Shown in pieces: positions 1 through 9,267 of a stretch of 41,873 nucleotides of DNA (its first letter is position 1; each line of letters opens with the position of its first letter). The stretch is from Flavobacterium sp. GTDB lineage: Bacteria > Bacteroidota > Bacteroidia > Flavobacteriales > Flavobacteriaceae. The translations under genes were made by a program, and so were the position numbers. The DNA is taken from positions 1-41,873 of the forward strand of contig JACMOK010000050.1 in NCBI GenBank assembly GCA_014378065.1, in the 5' to 3' direction. The notes beneath the pieces are model-generated. The model was not told the origin of the DNA and did not search any database. It worked only from the letters and a program-made list of their open reading frames with translations.

Positions 1-66
1 CACAATTAACAGTTTAAAAAATCTTAATTAACAATATCTACTAGAATTTTAAGTTATAAAATTAGC

Positions 67-94
67 TATATTTGTTACAAGATTTCTATTTTTG
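67..94 (+). promoter_or_regulatory. Candidate promoter elements upstream of the LysM transglycosylase gene
   Basis: Two octamers fit the Bacteroidota -7 consensus TAnnTTTG: TATATTTG at 67-74 and TATTTTTG at 87-94. Either would give a leader of more than 110 nt before the start at 220. No clear -33 TTG lies at the usual spacing, so this rests on the -7 element alone, and AT-rich DNA gives chance matches. I see no gene end or RNA in bases 1-219. Confidence 0.3.
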
Positions 95-219
95 TGCCAT
101 ACAATAGTTTGAAAAATAGCAAGTTGTAAAATCATCTTTAAACAATGAACGATATTTTATTTTAGCAAAATTGGTTCTTAACATTGTTTTCTACCTACAG
201 AAAACGTAAAATATAATTT

Positions 220-2502
220 ATGAATTTCAAAAACATCACATGCACCGCGCTGGTTCTTTTAGCAGGAAATGTTTTCTCTCAGCATAGTATTATTCCCCAA
301 AGTAATATCTCCTACTTAGATTCTATCAAAAAAACTTTTGTCAACGACCACATTGCGTCTTGCGTAGACAGCCTTTGGATGAAAGAATTGACAAGTTTGG
401 ATTTATACAATGATCTCGAAAGTGACATTAAAAATATCAACTTGGATCAAAAGGTAGATTATGAACTGCCTACCGAGCTGCTCAAAGCTAGATTGAAAGA
501 AATGGATTCTAAATCGCCTTTTAACATCGAGTATAATCCAGGATTAGAAAACATCATCAAATCGTTTCTTAAAAACCGAAAAAAATCCTTTGAGCGACTT
601 ATGGCCGTTTCTGAGTATTATTTTCCGCAATTTGAAGAGGCTTTTGCCAAACAAAACGTTCCATTAGAAATCAAATATTTGGCTGTCGTAGAATCTGCTT
701 TAAACCCTAAAGCCGTTTCGCGAGTAGGCGCTACCGGGCTTTGGCAATTTATGTATCAAACAGGAAAACAATACAATCTTAAAATTGATTCCTATGTAGA
801 CGATCGAAGTGATCCGCTCAAAGCTAGTGCTGCTGCGGCACAATACATGACCAATATGTATAAAATTTTTGGCGATTGGGATTTGGTCTTGGCTTCGTAT
901 AATTCCGGACCAGGAAATGTCGCCAAAGCCATCAGGCGTTCAGGAGGCCAACAAAATTACTGGAATATCAGAAAATACCTTCCACAAGAAACCCAGGGAT
1001 ACGTACCTGCGTTTCTGGCAACAATGTACATTTACGAATACCACAAAGAACATGGAATCCGTCCCGACAGGGCTCTCGTAAAGCATTTTGCTACCGATAC
1101 GATTATGATTAAAAAGCAAATGACATTCAAACAAATTTCAGATTTGCTTGATGTTCCGGTCGCACAATTACAATTGTTGAATCCGCAATTTAAGTTGAAT
1201 GTGATCCCCGCTTACTTCGATTCCAAGCACTTTTTGACACTTCCTTCCGAAAAAATAGCAGTATTTACTTCCAATGAGGACAAAATCTATGCTTACGCGC
1301 AACACGAATTGGACCAACGAGAAAGACCATTTTCGTCAAGGTTTCAAGCCATTGCTTCTAGAGATTCCCTCGACGGAGAAACCCATTTGGTATCGACCAC
1401 TAAATTCCACAAAGTCAGACGCGGAGATAATTTAAGTGAAATAGCTGACCGTTACAATGTATCGATGTCTGAAATAAAAAGATGGAACCGTTTAAAAAAC
1501 AACAAAGCACCATTAGGTAAGAATTTAAAAATAATTACTTCGGAAAGAGTGGCCTCACGATTTAAGAAAGTCAAAATTGACACTACTGCTATTGCGGTGA
1601 ATGTCAAAACTGAAATGGCATCGGCTAATACTTTGGCTCAAGTTCCGACAAAAGACCCTTTAGCGACAAAAATTTATCGAGAGGAGAAAGTTGTTTCATT
1701 TAAAACAGTGACGCAACTGCACAAGGTAAGAAGAGGCGATAACCTTGGAGAAATTTCTGATAAATACGGTGTTTCCATTGCAGAAATAAAAAAGTGGAAC
1801 AAACTCAAAAGCAACAATGTATCGCTGGGAAGAAATCTGAAAATCATTACGAATCAAAGGATCGTAAGTACCGTTAAAAAATTAATAAAAGCGGATACTG
1901 TGGCTTCAAACGATAAGGCGAAAGGCGAATCTGGTAATAAACCGACAGATTTTTATATTGTCGAACAGGGCGATAACTTAAGCACCATTGCCAAAAAATA
2001 CAATGTTACAGTTCAAGAATTAAAGCAATGGAATAATCTTCAGGGCAATAGCATCCAGTTGGAAAGCAAACTAAAGATTGCGGATCTTACCATTGACGAG
2101 CAAGAACAAGCCGATACTGCTCCAAAAACCGAAATTAAAAATGTAGAATACATTATACAAAAAGGAGATAATTTGGGCAGTATTGCCCGTAAAAATGGTG
2201 TTGCTGTTTCAGATCTGAAAACATGGAATGACATTACAGATGATAACGTGCAGTCGGGAACAAAAATCATCGTTTCTAAAAAGCTGGTTTTAGACACCAG
2301 TCAAGTTGCAGTAGAAAAGAATACGAGAAAAGAAAAGGTGTCTAAAAATAAAATTGAAGATCATTATTATGTTCAAAAAGGCGATTCTCTTTTTAGCATT
2401 GCCAAAAAATATCCGGGTGTTTCGGTTTCCGATATCAAAAAATGGAACGGAATTAATGGTAATTCTCTCAAACCGGGAATGAAATTGAAAATTAACGGAT
2501 AA
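220..2502 (+). CDS. MltD-like lytic transglycosylase with five LysM domains
   Basis: This exported enzyme probably cleaves the glycan strands of peptidoglycan. Residues 1-21 form a signal peptide. A GH23/SLT domain lies at about 135-260, with the catalytic glutamate at E158 in the motif VVESAL and the family signatures GLWQFM and ASYNSGPGNV. Five LysM repeats follow at about 397-440, 501-544, 579-620, 644-686 and 716-760, each with a GD(N/S)L core, separated by polar linkers. LysM repeats bind N-acetylglucosamine polymers, so the protein should be anchored to the wall. The length of 760 residues is long for MltD because of the extra LysM units. DUF4837 and GNAT genes follow 49 nt downstream on the same strand without a terminator, so an operon is likely. 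The family assignment is secure; the name mltD is by similarity only. Confidence 0.93.
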   Translation: MNFKNITCTALVLLAGNVFSQHSIIPQSNISYLDSIKKTFVNDHIASCVDSLWMKELTSLDLYNDLESDIKNINLDQKVDYELPTELLKARLKEMDSKSPFNIEYNPGLENIIKSFLKNRKKSFERLMAVSEYYFPQFEEAFAKQNVPLEIKYLAVVESALNPKAVSRVGATGLWQFMYQTGKQYNLKIDSYVDDRSDPLKASAAAAQYMTNMYKIFGDWDLVLASYNSGPGNVAKAIRRSGGQQNYWNIRKYLPQETQGYVPAFLATMYIYEYHKEHGIRPDRALVKHFATDTIMIKKQMTFKQISDLLDVPVAQLQLLNPQFKLNVIPAYFDSKHFLTLPSEKIAVFTSNEDKIYAYAQHELDQRERPFSSRFQAIASRDSLDGETHLVSTTKFHKVRRGDNLSEIADRYNVSMSEIKRWNRLKNNKAPLGKNLKIITSERVASRFKKVKIDTTAIAVNVKTEMASANTLAQVPTKDPLATKIYREEKVVSFKTVTQLHKVRRGDNLGEISDKYGVSIAEIKKWNKLKSNNVSLGRNLKIITNQRIVSTVKKLIKADTVASNDKAKGESGNKPTDFYIVEQGDNLSTIAKKYNVTVQELKQWNNLQGNSIQLESKLKIADLTIDEQEQADTAPKTEIKNVEYIIQKGDNLGSIARKNGVAVSDLKTWNDITDDNVQSGTKIIVSKKLVLDTSQVAVEKNTRKEKVSKNKIEDHYYVQKGDSLFSIAKKYPGVSVSDIKKWNGINGNSLKPGMKLKING

Positions 2503-2551
2503 TACAAAAAATCGTTTTAAATTTAGGGCTTGTTTCATAAAAGAATCAATT

Positions 2552-3550
2552 ATGAAAAAAGCCCTTTTTTTATTGCCTTTGTTTTCGGTTTTTTTTACTG
2601 CCTGTATTAAAAATCAGGAAACCAATACAGAAAAAACTTCCGGAAACATCAATACGATATCCGTAATTATTGACGACCAGCTTTGGAATGGAGAAGTTGG
2701 CGATAGTATTAGAAATAAGTTTGCCTCGCCAGTGATAGGTCTACCTCAGGAGGAACCTCTTTTTACGATCAACCAATACCCCGTAAAATTGCTTGAGGGT
2801 TACATGACCAATACGCGCAATATCATGGTCGTAAAAAAAGAAAACAAAAACAATTTTGAATTTATAGAGAATGAATACGCTACACCTCAAAATGTTTTTC
2901 ATATCTCGGGAAAAACTTCCATTGCAATTTTAGACCAAATTCAGGCCCACGCTCCTGATATTATCGACAGAATGCGCCAGACAGAAATTATTGAAAGCCA
3001 GCGCCTTATTGATACTTCAAAAATTGACACCAAGAAAATACAGCAGAAATTTAACGTAGCATTGGTCGTTCCAAAAGGATATCATTATGTGCTAGAAAGA
3101 AAGAAGTTTGTCTGGTTAAAAAAGGAAATTACCAGTGGCAATACAAGTATTTTAATTTATCAAGTACCGATAAAAACGTTAAAATCGATTTCCAATGTGA
3201 CCAATAGTATCATACGTATGAGAGATTCAATCGGTAATTTATACATTCATGGGACAACTCCCAACACACAGATGGTAACCGAAGATTCTTATGCGCCGTA
3301 TTTATTTCACACCAACATCAAGGGCAATAAAACCTTTGAAACTAAAGGAACCTGGGAGCTAAAAAACGATTATATGTCGGGCCCTTTCATCAATTATGCT
3401 ATTATTGATCGTGCAAACAAACGGGTGTTAGTGTTAGAGGGCTTCTGTTATGATCCCTCTAAGGAGAAAAGAGACCTCATGTTTGAGTTGGAAGCGATCA
3501 TTAAGTCGGTAGTATTTTTAAAGGACAAATCAAAAAAGCAAAAGCAATGA
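2552..3550 (+). CDS. DUF4837 family lipoprotein
   Basis: This 332-residue lipoprotein matches the DUF4837 family, a Bacteroidota group of unknown function. A short hydrophobic signal ends in a lipobox with the acceptor cysteine at C18 (FFTAC). The mature part alternates polar stretches with short strand-like segments, including a central VALVVPKGYHYV segment and a late tract around GPFINYAIIDR that I associate with the family. It lies 49 nt after the LysM transglycosylase and overlaps the next start by 4 nt (ATGA). That placement suggests an envelope role linked to the wall enzyme, which is inference. No catalytic motif is visible. Family assignment is from remembered sequence features, not a search. 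Confidence 0.85.
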   Translation: MKKALFLLPLFSVFFTACIKNQETNTEKTSGNINTISVIIDDQLWNGEVGDSIRNKFASPVIGLPQEEPLFTINQYPVKLLEGYMTNTRNIMVVKKENKNNFEFIENEYATPQNVFHISGKTSIAILDQIQAHAPDIIDRMRQTEIIESQRLIDTSKIDTKKIQQKFNVALVVPKGYHYVLERKKFVWLKKEITSGNTSILIYQVPIKTLKSISNVTNSIIRMRDSIGNLYIHGTTPNTQMVTEDSYAPYLFHTNIKGNKTFETKGTWELKNDYMSGPFINYAIIDRANKRVLVLEGFCYDPSKEKRDLMFELEAIIKSVVFLKDKSKKQKQ

Positions 3551-3993
3551 CACTCCAATGGCATATAAGACAATTTAACGAACTTTCATTAATACAATTG
3601 TATGAAGTTCTGCGTTTGCGGAGTGAAGTGTTTGTCGTTGAGCAAAATTGCGTTTATCAAGATATAGATAGCAAAGACACAAAGGCAAGGCATATCATCG
3701 GCGAGTTCGACGGAAACATCGTGGCTTATGCAAGAATTTTTAAACCTGGAGATTACTTTGAAAAAGCTTCGATCGGAAGGGTTGTGATCGACACTAGGTA
3801 CCGCGATAGAAAGTGGGGCCATGAATTGATGCGTGAGGCAATAGCGGGCATAAAAAAACATTTTGGAGCAACACAAATTACAATTTCAGCACAGTTGTAC
3901 CTCCAAAATTTTTACGAGCAACACGAATTTGTGAAAATGAGCGAAATGTATCTTGAAGACGATATTCCCCACATCGAAATGAGACGAGAATGA
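3547..3993 (+). CDS. ElaA-like GNAT family N-acetyltransferase
   Basis: This 148-residue protein is the length of a single GNAT domain and should transfer an acetyl group from acetyl-CoA to an unknown amine. The N-terminal segment with LYEVLRLRSEVFVVEQ is characteristic of the ElaA subgroup. The acetyl-CoA binding region is at about 75-95 (IGRVVIDTRYRDRKWGHELM), although the usual RGxGxG loop is modified to RDRKWG. The segment ISAQLYLQNFYEQHEFV is the conserved C-terminal part. The start overlaps the DUF4837 stop by 4 nt, indicating translational coupling. The gene converges on the OmpA gene with only 3 nt between stop codons and no visible hairpin. Substrate unknown. Confidence 0.88.
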   Translation: MTLQWHIRQFNELSLIQLYEVLRLRSEVFVVEQNCVYQDIDSKDTKARHIIGEFDGNIVAYARIFKPGDYFEKASIGRVVIDTRYRDRKWGHELMREAIAGIKKHFGATQITISAQLYLQNFYEQHEFVKMSEMYLEDDIPHIEMRRE

Positions 3994-3996
3994 CAC

Positions 3997-4812
3997 TTAA
4001 ATTTTTGTCATGACCAGCTCAACCCGACGGTCGTATTCTGAACCTTTTCCGAGCGGAACGGTGTTGCCGTAACCTTTAAAAGTCATACGATTTTTCGCAA
4101 TTTTTTTAAAAACCAAATATTTGTAAACCGATTCTGCACGATTCTGGGAGAGATTTCTTTTTCTGGTTTCTAGGTCGATGGCTTCCTTCTGGTAAGGAGG
4201 TGTGCAACATACGTGGCCTTGAATTTCAAATTCAAACTTCTTGTATTTCAATAATAATCTTGATATTTTGTCGAGTTGGGTTTTGGCTTCAAAAGTAAGT
4301 TTGCTACTCCCGCGTTCGAATAAAAGATTTTCTAGGTAAATGTGGTCGCCAATAATATGTTTTTTTTGAATTGTGGTAAAAAACCCAGGAATTTCAATTT
4401 TTGGTAACGGATTGAGGTTTAAAACCACATCTACACGACGGTTTTTGGAACGCTTTTCCGGAAGATTCTCAATTACGTCATCGTCAATTAAAATACGCCC
4501 TTTGCCTTCGATGGTAACAATAATTTTTTTTGTGATCCCATTGTGCATCAATTTTTCCTTGATCATATTGGCGCGGTTTGCAGACAATTTGAAATTGTAA
4601 GCTTCTTTTCCTATGTCATCGGTGTAGCCAAAAATTTGAATCGACTCAATTCGGGTTGAATCGGTGTTTTTGATAAAATCAACAACAGCATTTCCCTGTT
4701 TTTCATCTAAATTAAACTTGTCAAAATCAAAATATACAGATTGTACTTTTTCTTCTTGCGCATAGAGAAAACCTGCAAAAAGCAGCGGCAAAATTTTTAA
4801 AAATCGAATCAT
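3997..4812 (-). CDS. Exported protein with two tandem OmpA_C-like domains
   Basis: The protein has 271 residues with a signal peptide at 1-18. Two OmpA_C-like peptidoglycan-binding units follow directly. The first spans about 25-130 (FDFDKFNLDE, GYTDDIG, NRRVDVVL). The second spans about 160-271 (LLFERGSSKLT, IQGHVCC, NRAESVYKYL, GYGN, DRRVELVM). There is no outer-membrane barrel, so it is a soluble periplasmic or loosely anchored wall-binding protein rather than classical OmpA. The second unit has an unusual adjacent cysteine pair, CC, where the usual motif continues with a TD segment. Its start overlaps the stop of the upstream S41 protease gene (TAATG), so the two are translationally coupled and may act together in periplasmic protein or wall turnover. 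That last point is inference. Confidence 0.88.
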   Translation of the reverse strand: MIRFLKILPLLFAGFLYAQEEKVQSVYFDFDKFNLDEKQGNAVVDFIKNTDSTRIESIQIFGYTDDIGKEAYNFKLSANRANMIKEKLMHNGITKKIIVTIEGKGRILIDDDVIENLPEKRSKNRRVDVVLNLNPLPKIEIPGFFTTIQKKHIIGDHIYLENLLFERGSSKLTFEAKTQLDKISRLLLKYKKFEFEIQGHVCCTPPYQKEAIDLETRKRNLSQNRAESVYKYLVFKKIAKNRMTFKGYGNTVPLGKGSEYDRRVELVMTKI

Positions 4813-6449
4813 TATAATTTTAATATCTTGTTATATTGAGGCGTGTCGTTCAAAATAGAAACGGCTTTTTTAATTTCCGAATTGTTTTTGAGATAGTATT
4901 GATATAAGCCTTCTTTGTATTGGTATCGCTTGATAATTTCATCCAAAATCAAATTTTTAATTTCTTTTTGGTTTTGATTTAATTGGTTTTCTTCACTTTT
5001 TTGCAATGCGGTCAGCAATTGTTGGTATTCTGTAGAAATAGCAGCTTCTATTTTTTCTTTTTTTGCCGCTGCCAACGTGTTGCGCAGGGCGATTTCCGTA
5101 TCGGTATCAAAATTGAAATTTTGCTTCTTAAGATAGGCTTTAAAATCGTTAAAATTTGCGTCAGTGATAACAGGGATAGTGGCGCCTAAATTGGGGTTTT
5201 TATAGTAATAGTCAGTTACAAAATTAAAAATGCCGTCATTTTTTACCAGCGCGTCCGAAATCGTACTTGTTTTCGTTTCTTCCAACACTACGTCGGGAAG
5301 AATTCCGCCACCGTCATAAACAGCTCTTCCTCTCTTGGTTTTGAAGGCATTATAATTTTCTGATGCGGTTCGAATTGCTTTGCCGTCTTTGTCTTTGTGC
5401 GAATAGTCTAAAGCCTGAATACACCTTCCTGATGGCGTGTAATAGCGCGAAATCGTAATTTTTATTTGAGTACCGTAAGTCAAATCGACGGGGCGTTGCA
5501 CCAATCCTTTCCCAAAACTTCGGCTCCCGACAATCACTGCCCTGTCAAGATCTTGCAGCGCACCCGAAACAATTTCGGAAGCCGATGCGCTTTTGCCGTC
5601 TACAAGTATTACTAGTGGAATTTCGGTATCGATTGGTTCGCGACTCGTTTTATAGGTGTTGTTATGTTTTTCAATCTTTGATTTGGTAGTAACTATAATT
5701 TCATTTTTAGCGACAAATAAATTACAAATGTTAACGGCTTCATTTAAAAGTCCGCCCGGATTACCTCGTAAATCAAGAATAATTCTTTGGGCTCCGTCTT
5801 TTTTCAACTGTTCTAACGCTTCTTTCGTTTCAAGAGATGCTTTTTTATTGAATTGGGTTAAAACGATGTAACCTGTTTTTTCATCTACTTTCCCGAAGAA
5901 GGGTACTGCTTTAATTTCGACCTCATCCAATACAATTTGTGTGTTGAGGGTTTTGCTTTGGCGGATGTATTTGATATCGATTTTAGTATTTTTTGCCCCT
6001 TTTAACAATTGAGAAGCATCGTCTTTAAAATCACTCAAACTAACATCTCCAATTTGAATAATTTCATCCCCAGCTTTTAAGCCAGCCTTGTCAGCAGGGA
6101 AGTTTTTGTAAGGTTCTTTGATAATTAGCTTTCCTTCTTTACGCGTAATCATCGCGCCAATGCCGGTGTATTCTCCGGTATTGTTAATTTTAAATTTTAC
6201 GACATCCTGCTCGTTAAAATAATTCGTGTAGGGATCCAAATCGGCCAGCATGCTTTTAATTGCCTTGTCCATTAAGTCACCCGGATTGGTTTCGTCGACA
6301 TAATTCGCATTCACGGCTTTAAAAAGGGTGGTAAAAATTTCAATTTGTTTGGCAACTTCGAAGAAATCTTGGTTAAAACTTACACCAAAAAACAAAAAAG
6401 CAGTTGCAACGACGGGGATTATAATTTTTTTTCTAAGAAAGGTTTTCAT
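4812..6449 (-). CDS. S41 family C-terminal processing (tail-specific) protease
   Basis: This is a 545-residue CtpA/Prc-type serine protease. An N-terminal hydrophobic signal or anchor (about 8-25) precedes a PDZ domain at about 85-165 (GIGAMI, PADKAGLKAGDEI) and the S41 catalytic domain at about 190-350. The Ser/Lys dyad is visible as the SASASEIVSGAL motif, with the serine near residue 289, and FGKG, with K314. The C-terminal 150 residues are helical and charged. The reading frame stays open upstream through a TTG at 6488, but I chose the ATG at 6449 because the signal peptide begins immediately after it. Such proteases degrade or trim exported proteins from the C-terminus. The gene sits between rnpA and the OmpA-domain gene and overlaps the latter. 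Confidence 0.94.
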   Translation of the reverse strand: MKTFLRKKIIIPVVATAFLFFGVSFNQDFFEVAKQIEIFTTLFKAVNANYVDETNPGDLMDKAIKSMLADLDPYTNYFNEQDVVKFKINNTGEYTGIGAMITRKEGKLIIKEPYKNFPADKAGLKAGDEIIQIGDVSLSDFKDDASQLLKGAKNTKIDIKYIRQSKTLNTQIVLDEVEIKAVPFFGKVDEKTGYIVLTQFNKKASLETKEALEQLKKDGAQRIILDLRGNPGGLLNEAVNICNLFVAKNEIIVTTKSKIEKHNNTYKTSREPIDTEIPLVILVDGKSASASEIVSGALQDLDRAVIVGSRSFGKGLVQRPVDLTYGTQIKITISRYYTPSGRCIQALDYSHKDKDGKAIRTASENYNAFKTKRGRAVYDGGGILPDVVLEETKTSTISDALVKNDGIFNFVTDYYYKNPNLGATIPVITDANFNDFKAYLKKQNFNFDTDTEIALRNTLAAAKKEKIEAAISTEYQQLLTALQKSEENQLNQNQKEIKNLILDEIIKRYQYKEGLYQYYLKNNSEIKKAVSILNDTPQYNKILKL

Positions 6450-6586
6450 GTTTAGATTTTTTCTTGAATCGTTTTTAGACCCGAGCAATCAGGGCGACTA
6501 AAATAGCAATAAATGAGTCAACTTCTGGTAATCCAATAATAAACTTCAAATCAGATTGAATATTGCACCAAGATTCCGATTTGACG

Positions 6587-6967
6587 CTATTTTTCATTTT
6601 TCATTTGCAGTAAAAATTTTTCAAACAATTGAATGGTTTTGGCGTTAATTTCGGCGTAGGTTAATCGTTCTTTGCTTTGGTAAAAGAACATAAAAGCATA
6701 TGGTTTGTCTGTTGCAATGTTTAAAAGATTTTTGTTCAGCCGATAGGTTTCTCGAAGTACACGTTTGAAGTAGTTTCGATCTACCGCCAATTTAAAATAT
6801 TTTTTTGAAACCGAAACACCCATTTTTAGTCTCTCTTTTTTTTCAGAAATTAAAGGAAGATAAACCAAACGCAATGGATATTTGGATACCGACTTTCCTT
6901 CGGAAAAGAGTAAATCGATGCTGGTTTTGCTTTTTAGTTTTTCAGATTTTGGGTAAGTAAAATTCAT
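6587..6967 (-). CDS. rnpA: Ribonuclease P protein component
   Basis: At 126 residues this is a normal-length RnpA, the basic protein subunit that helps RNase P RNA mature the 5' ends of tRNAs. The N-terminal KSEKLKSKTSIDLLFSEGKS resembles the usual start, and the RNA-binding RNR-like motif appears as AVDRNYFKRVLRETYR. The frame is open to a TTG at 6976, but the ATG at 6967 gives the expected N-terminus. The gene is not preceded by rpmH (ribosomal protein L34), its usual partner in most bacteria. It is followed 137 nt later by the S41 protease gene with no terminator. The basic composition and the core motif make the call firm. Confidence 0.93.
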   Translation of the reverse strand: MNFTYPKSEKLKSKTSIDLLFSEGKSVSKYPLRLVYLPLISEKKERLKMGVSVSKKYFKLAVDRNYFKRVLRETYRLNKNLLNIATDKPYAFMFFYQSKERLTYAEINAKTIQLFEKFLLQMKNEK

Positions 6968-7237
6968 TTTTAACAACTGATGACGAGCGGTAAAGGTACA
7001 AACTTCTATATTATATTTAATTTTAATAGTCTTCCAATATTTAAATTTTGTAATGAAATCAGATAATATTATAAAACATAAATGACTGACCAGCCGTATA
7101 TTTACATTATAAAATACTATAATCCTTTTTTACAATATGAGCAATATCCGCGGGTTGAAGAAACAACTGCTGCATAGAAGCGGATAATCCAAAAATCTAG
7201 ATAAATCCTATGAAGCTTTAACAAAAGCCGATTAGAG
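6968..7237. other. Intergenic region with no recognisable gene
   Basis: These 270 bases upstream of rnpA hold no supported coding frame and no tRNA-like or L34-like sequence. A weak minus-strand element, TACCTTTA, lies close to the rnpA start and differs from the -7 consensus at one position. The rest is AT-rich and unremarkable up to the hairpin at 7238. Confidence 0.5.
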
Positions 7238-7271
7238 AAAACCCTCAGGAATTCAATGTCTTGAGGGTTTT
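7238..7271 (-). terminator. Intrinsic terminator after the M1 peptidase gene
   Basis: A 10-bp perfect stem (AAAACCCTCA with TGAGGGTTTT) can extend by three more pairs, including one G-U, around an 8-nt loop. It begins 10 nt after the M1 gene stop. A-rich and T-rich flanks make it usable in both directions, but only the minus-strand gene ends here. Confidence 0.8.
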
Positions 7272-7280
7272 TAAATTTTA

Positions 7281-9164
7281 TTATTTCTTTGCAACTGGAG
7301 GATAACTGTTATTGTCCTGTTTTACGTCAGCCATCAGTCCGCTCGGATCAATCGTGATCTTTTTAATGGAATTTATTTGTTTTGAAAGGCTGAATTCATA
7401 AGTGGAATAGGCCCAAGCCCAATCTTTTAAAATGGTTCTTTTGGTTTCAGGATCCGGATTTTCCTTTTCAAAACTCATCATGCGCAACGGAATGTAGAAC
7501 GCCTGTTTTGTACCATCGGTGTATTCTACAGTCAAGTCAATTGGCATGGGCATCCTGCCTATTCGTTCCAGCGTGATCGTAGTGTTATTTCCGTTTTCTA
7601 AAACATCTTTGACGCCGTAATCGATAGTGTTGGTGGTTTGGGTCCAATCGGTCAGATACCAATCCAGATTGGCGCCTGAAACGCGTTCTGCCGTTCTTTT
7701 AATATCGTTAGGAGTGGGGTGTTTGAATTTGAAATCAGCGAAATATCTTTTCAAAGTTTTCATCAGATTGTCTTTTCCGATTAGGTAGCCCAATTGCGAT
7801 AAAAAAATATCTCCTTTGCTGTAAGATGTAATACTATAAACCTGATTCAAATCGTACCGATCGGAATGCGTGGTTTGCGGTTGTTCTTTTCCGGAGTCGA
7901 CCATAAAGTAATAACCACTGTAGGAGCCTTCATGCGGATTGGACACTTTCTTTTCGGCAATTTCATTCATGCCCAAATCCTCTATAAACGAAGTGAATCC
8001 TTCGTCCATCCAGCCATGTTTGCTTTCATTAGAAGCCAAAAGGTGCTGAAACCAGGAGTGTCCCATTTCGTGAGCGATTACTCCAATCAACCCATCATAG
8101 GTGCCTTCACCTAAAATTAAAGTGCACATTGCATATTCCATTCCGCCATCGCCACCTTGAATAATCGAATATTGCTTGTAGGGATATTTCCCAACGATCC
8201 TGTTATAAAACGTCATTAATTTTATGGTTTCGAATTCTGCTTTTTTCCAGTTGGCGATGATTTTAGGATTGTTTTTGTAAAGGAAATGCAAGGTTGCGCC
8301 ATCGGGAACTTGAACGATATCGTGCAAATAGTTTTTATCTGCCGCCCAAGTAAAATCGTGTACATTGGGTGCTTTAAAATGCCAAGTAAGCGTTTTAGCA
8401 TCGCTTGATTGTTTTACTGTTACGTTAGCCTCTTGATAACCATGTCCTATTTCATTGGGGTTTTGAAGATATCCAGTGCCTCCCAAAACATAAGCTTTGT
8501 CCATGGTGATGTTAACATCAAAATTGCCCCAGACCCCATAAAATTCCCTTGCGATGTACGGGTCAGCATGCCAGCCTTCAAAGTCAAATTCGGCTATTTT
8601 TGGATACCACTGCGACATTGAAAATTCAACGCCTTCCACATTATTCCTACCGGATCGACGAATCTGCAGCGGTACTTGTCCGTCAAAATTTAATGTAAAA
8701 GTTGTTTTTGAATGAGGCAATAGCGGCTTTGCCAAAGTTACTTCAAGAATAGTTCCTATAGTCTTAGCGCTAGCAATTCTTCCATCTTGTTTAAAATTAG
8801 AGATATTTAAATAACCAATTTCGTTCGGTTTCAATTTGGCAATCCGACTTTCTTTGACATCCTTGCCTTCTACTTTAATTTTATTGACCATTCTGCGATC
8901 AGGATCTGAAATAGATTGCACCCGAGCATCCATTTCGCTTCCTGGTTGGAAAGCATTATTATAAAGATGGAAAAAAACCTTGCGTAAGGTATCATGAGAA
9001 TTATTTTTGTAAATTAATTTTTGGATGCCTTTGTATTGATTGTTTTGCACATCCATTGTTACATCCATTTTATAATCAACTTGTTGCTGCCAGTAAGTCG
9101 CAGTTTGGGCGAATGAAAATGTCAAGGTTAAAAACAAGAAATAAATTAAGAAATATTTTTTCAT
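7281..9164 (-). CDS. Exported M1 family metallopeptidase
   Basis: This 627-residue zinc aminopeptidase-type enzyme carries a signal peptide at 1-20. The gluzincin motif HEMGH is at 365-369 and the third zinc ligand is E388 in WMDEGF, the HExxH-x18-E spacing of M1. The exopeptidase motif upstream reads GGMEYA at about 340-345, a variant of the GxMEN sequence that binds the substrate N-terminus. The N-terminal 250 residues form the beta-rich M1 domain. The last 90 residues hold a strand-rich domain. Expected role: trimming of peptides in the periplasm or outside the cell. The gene appears monocistronic, with a hairpin on each side (7238-7271 and 9200-9243). The variant motif makes aminopeptidase activity likely but not certain. 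Confidence 0.95.
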   Translation of the reverse strand: MKKYFLIYFLFLTLTFSFAQTATYWQQQVDYKMDVTMDVQNNQYKGIQKLIYKNNSHDTLRKVFFHLYNNAFQPGSEMDARVQSISDPDRRMVNKIKVEGKDVKESRIAKLKPNEIGYLNISNFKQDGRIASAKTIGTILEVTLAKPLLPHSKTTFTLNFDGQVPLQIRRSGRNNVEGVEFSMSQWYPKIAEFDFEGWHADPYIAREFYGVWGNFDVNITMDKAYVLGGTGYLQNPNEIGHGYQEANVTVKQSSDAKTLTWHFKAPNVHDFTWAADKNYLHDIVQVPDGATLHFLYKNNPKIIANWKKAEFETIKLMTFYNRIVGKYPYKQYSIIQGGDGGMEYAMCTLILGEGTYDGLIGVIAHEMGHSWFQHLLASNESKHGWMDEGFTSFIEDLGMNEIAEKKVSNPHEGSYSGYYFMVDSGKEQPQTTHSDRYDLNQVYSITSYSKGDIFLSQLGYLIGKDNLMKTLKRYFADFKFKHPTPNDIKRTAERVSGANLDWYLTDWTQTTNTIDYGVKDVLENGNNTTITLERIGRMPMPIDLTVEYTDGTKQAFYIPLRMMSFEKENPDPETKRTILKDWAWAYSTYEFSLSKQINSIKKITIDPSGLMADVKQDNNSYPPVAKK

Positions 9165-9199
9165 CGGTCAGCAATTTTATAGAAGATTTTTTTTTAATT

Positions 9200-9243
9200 A
9201 AATCAGCCTGCCGAAAATAGTAAAATTTCTGGCAAGCTGATTT
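9200..9243 (-). terminator. Intrinsic terminator after the S8 protease gene
   Basis: An inverted repeat pairs AAATCAGC-TGCC with GGCA-GCTGATTT, 12 pairs with one internal mismatch and an 18-nt loop. It lies 25 nt after the S8 gene stop, between that gene and the M1 gene. The T-run is better on the plus strand, so it may work in both directions. Confidence 0.7.
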
Positions 9244-9267
9244 TTATTTTTTCAAAAAGACCAATTG

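Noticed and set aside
7138..7235. GAAGCGGATAA shared between 7180 and 12675, considered as a repeat or insertion site
   Set aside because: The shared stretch is only about 11 bases and the flanks do not align, so chance is enough.
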